This document shows, one piece after another, positions 4,447 through 5,547 of a stretch of 5,547 nucleotides of DNA (position 1 is its first letter; each line of letters opens with the position of its first letter). A program made the translations under genes and the position numbers. The notes beneath the pieces were generated by a model. The model worked only from the letters and a program-made list of their open reading frames with translations. It was not told the origin of the DNA and did not search any database. The stretch covers positions 1-5,547 of the forward strand of contig DATCTK010000021.1 in the NCBI GenBank assembly GCA_036567985.1. Direction: 5' to 3'. This DNA is from SZUA-229 sp036567985. GTDB taxonomy: Bacteria > Pseudomonadota > Gammaproteobacteria > SZUA-229.

Positions 4447-5334
4447 TTAGTCCTGCGTCAGGCGGGTCAGGGCTTCGCGGTATTTTTCCGCGGTTTTCTG
4501 CACGATGGCCTCGGGCAGTTCGGGGCCGGGGGCGGTTTTGTTCCAGTTCAGGGTTTCCAGGTAGTCGCGCACAAACTGCTTGTCGAAACTTTCCGGGCTG
4601 CTGCCGGGCTGGTACTGATCCGCAGGCCAGAAGCGGGAAGAATCCGGGGTGAGCACTTCGTCGATCAGCACCAGCTGGTTGTCCTTGTCCACACCGAATT
4701 CAAACTTGGTGTCGGCAATGATAATGCCCCGCTGTAGCGCGTAGTCGGCGGCTTCCTGGTACAGCCGCAGGCTGACATCCTTTACCTGCTGTGCCAGCTC
4801 GGCCCCCAGCAGCTGTTCGGTGGCGGCATAGTCGATATTTTCATCGTGCTCGCCCACCGCCGCCTTGCTCGACGGGGTATAGATGGGCTGGGGTAGCTTG
4901 TCCGCCAGCTGCAGGCCCTCGGGCAGTTGAATGCCGCAGATGGAACCGCTTTGTTGATAGTCTTTCCAGCCGGAACCGATAATATAGCCGCGCACAATCG
5001 CTTCCACCGGCAGTGCTTTGAGGCGCTTTACCACCATGGCGTGGTTTTCCACCGATTTGCGTTCTGTTTCGTCGCTGATAATGTCCTGCAGCGGAATATC
5101 CGCCAGATGGTTGGGAATAATGTGCTGCAGTTTGTTTAGCCAGAAGCGGGTGACCTGGTTAAGGATTTTGCCCTTGTCGGGAATCGGCGTGGGCATTACC
5201 ACGTCGAAAGCCGAGATGCGGTCGGTGGTGATTATCAGCATATGCTCATCGTCGATTTCGTAAATATCACGAACCTTACCCGTATGCAGGCGCTTGAGGT
5301 TGCTGATCTGGCTGGTGTGCAGGCTATCGGACAT
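4447..5334 (-). CDS. purC: Phosphoribosylaminoimidazole-succinocarboxamide (SAICAR) synthase PurC
   Basis: PurC joins aspartate to CAIR using ATP to make SAICAR, a late step of de novo purine synthesis in the cytoplasm. The 295-residue length matches the long, yeast Ade1-like form and not the roughly 237-residue E. coli type. Visible motifs are HTGKVRDIYE (17-26), TTDRISAFDVVM (36-47), IPDKGKILNQVTRFW (51-65), LPVEAIVRGYIIGSGWKDY (108-126), IADTKFEFG (206-214) and LIDEVLTPDSSRFW (223-236). The segment 143-165 (ADKLPQPIYTPSSKAAVGEHDEN) is also typical of the long form. In the GYIIGSG motif an Ile stands where Thr or Ala is usual. The start is supported by GAGAAG at 5343-5348 (minus strand), eight bases before the ATG, and by conserved sequence from residue 13 on. 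A plausible promoter lies 28-60 bases upstream. It is probably the first gene of a purC-bioD unit. Confidence 0.96.
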   Translation of the reverse strand: MSDSLHTSQISNLKRLHTGKVRDIYEIDDEHMLIITTDRISAFDVVMPTPIPDKGKILNQVTRFWLNKLQHIIPNHLADIPLQDIISDETERKSVENHAMVVKRLKALPVEAIVRGYIIGSGWKDYQQSGSICGIQLPEGLQLADKLPQPIYTPSSKAAVGEHDENIDYAATEQLLGAELAQQVKDVSLRLYQEAADYALQRGIIIADTKFEFGVDKDNQLVLIDEVLTPDSSRFWPADQYQPGSSPESFDKQFVRDYLETLNWNKTAPGPELPEAIVQKTAEKYREALTRLTQD

Positions 5335-5360
5335 CGTGGAGGCTTCTCTGTGTGCGCTAA

Positions 5361-5390
5361 AGGGGCGTATTTTAGTGGATAAGCGCCCCT
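5361..5390. promoter_or_regulatory. Dyad overlapping the purC promoter
   Basis: AGGGGCG (5361-5367) and CGCCCCT (5384-5390) form a perfect 7-base inverted repeat separated by 16 bases. The arms flank the -10 box and cover the predicted start site, a position where an operator would block transcription. It does not resemble the E. coli PurR site. It may also be a chance GC-rich palindrome. Confidence 0.35.
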
Positions 5391-5397
5391 GTGGCGA
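5369..5397 (-). promoter_or_regulatory. Probable purC promoter
   Basis: On the minus strand, TCGCCA (5392-5397, 4 of 6 to the -35 consensus) is followed by a 17-base spacer and TAAAAT (5369-5374, 5 of 6 to the -10 consensus). Transcription would begin near 5362, leaving a leader of about 28 bases. Supported by spacing and position only. Confidence 0.45.
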
Positions 5398-5446
5398 GGC
5401 CTGCGTGAGCGGTGGCGAAGCGTACCTGAAAGAGGACTCCCTCCCT

Positions 5447-5465
5447 AAAAGGGGTCAGAGCCACT
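5447..5465. repeat. AAAAGGGGTCAGAGCCACT repeat-like motif
   Basis: The string at 5447-5465 is one I associate with sequences flanking REP-associated tyrosine transposase (RAYT) genes in Gammaproteobacteria. Only one copy is present here and no transposase is in view, so this is recall-based and weak. Confidence 0.3.
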
Positions 5466-5475
5466 GCTGTCCCAC

Positions 5476-5547
5476 TTAATCACGCACCAGGGATAGCTGC
5501 AGCTGCAAGTCAGGCGGCCTGTCTATGTTATTTGGCTTCAACAGCTC
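5476..5547 (-). CDS. Possible C-terminal tail of an upstream gene (partial)
   Basis: Reading leftwards from the window edge, 23 codons are open and end at a TAA (5476-5478): ELLKPNNIDRPPDLQLQLSL followed by VRD. The alternating hydrophobic pattern LQLQLSLV could be a final beta strand. The tail is too short to identify. In some relatives purC follows dapA and bamC, so an envelope lipoprotein would be one possibility, but nothing in these residues proves it. About 140 bases separate its stop from purC. Confidence 0.35.
   Translation of the reverse strand, partial: ELLKPNNIDRPPDLQLQLSLVRD

Noticed and set aside
5294..5479. Rightward frame of 61 codons across the purC start
   Set aside because: It overlaps the purC N-terminus and promoter in antisense and has no ribosome binding site or recognisable content.

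Overview
The window looks like a chromosomal segment of a gammaproteobacterium. The evidence is the protein types, the Shine-Dalgarno-led genes, the moderate GC content, and gaps filled with short palindromic repeats of kinds I associate with free-living Gammaproteobacteria. I cannot name a genus. No phage, plasmid, insertion sequence, CRISPR, tRNA or rRNA gene is visible.

Layout. Bases 1-370 hold no gene but carry two palindromic elements and probably the promoter of the first gene. A sodium:alanine/glycine symporter of the AGCS family (371-1723, +) and a small cytoplasmic FKBP-type prolyl isomerase (1944-2279, +) read rightwards. They converge on three leftward genes: a hypothetical lipoprotein (2741-3601, -), dethiobiotin synthetase bioD (3722-4432, -) and SAICAR synthase purC (4447-5334, -). 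A strong bidirectional terminator (2691-2721) separates the two sets. The last 72 bases contain an in-frame leftward tail that may be the C-terminus of another gene.

How the genes relate. purC and bioD are 14 bases apart and probably co-transcribed and translationally coupled. This links a purine enzyme to a biotin enzyme, with no other bio gene in view. The lipoprotein has its own likely -10 box and Shine-Dalgarno and is probably transcribed separately. The symporter and the FKBP gene are separated by a repeat element and need not form an operon.

The least ordinary part is the non-coding DNA. The FKBP gene is bracketed by two long inverted-repeat elements (1747-1893 and 2562-2675) built from a 10-base unit close to AACGCAAATG, repeated once per helical turn. 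Between the FKBP gene and the terminator, about 400 bases form a mosaic of at least four different palindromic elements. The best protein-level finding is a clear internal duplication in the lipoprotein, with identical cysteine spacing and an exact 140-residue offset. I did not find convincing evidence of a new defence or mobile system.
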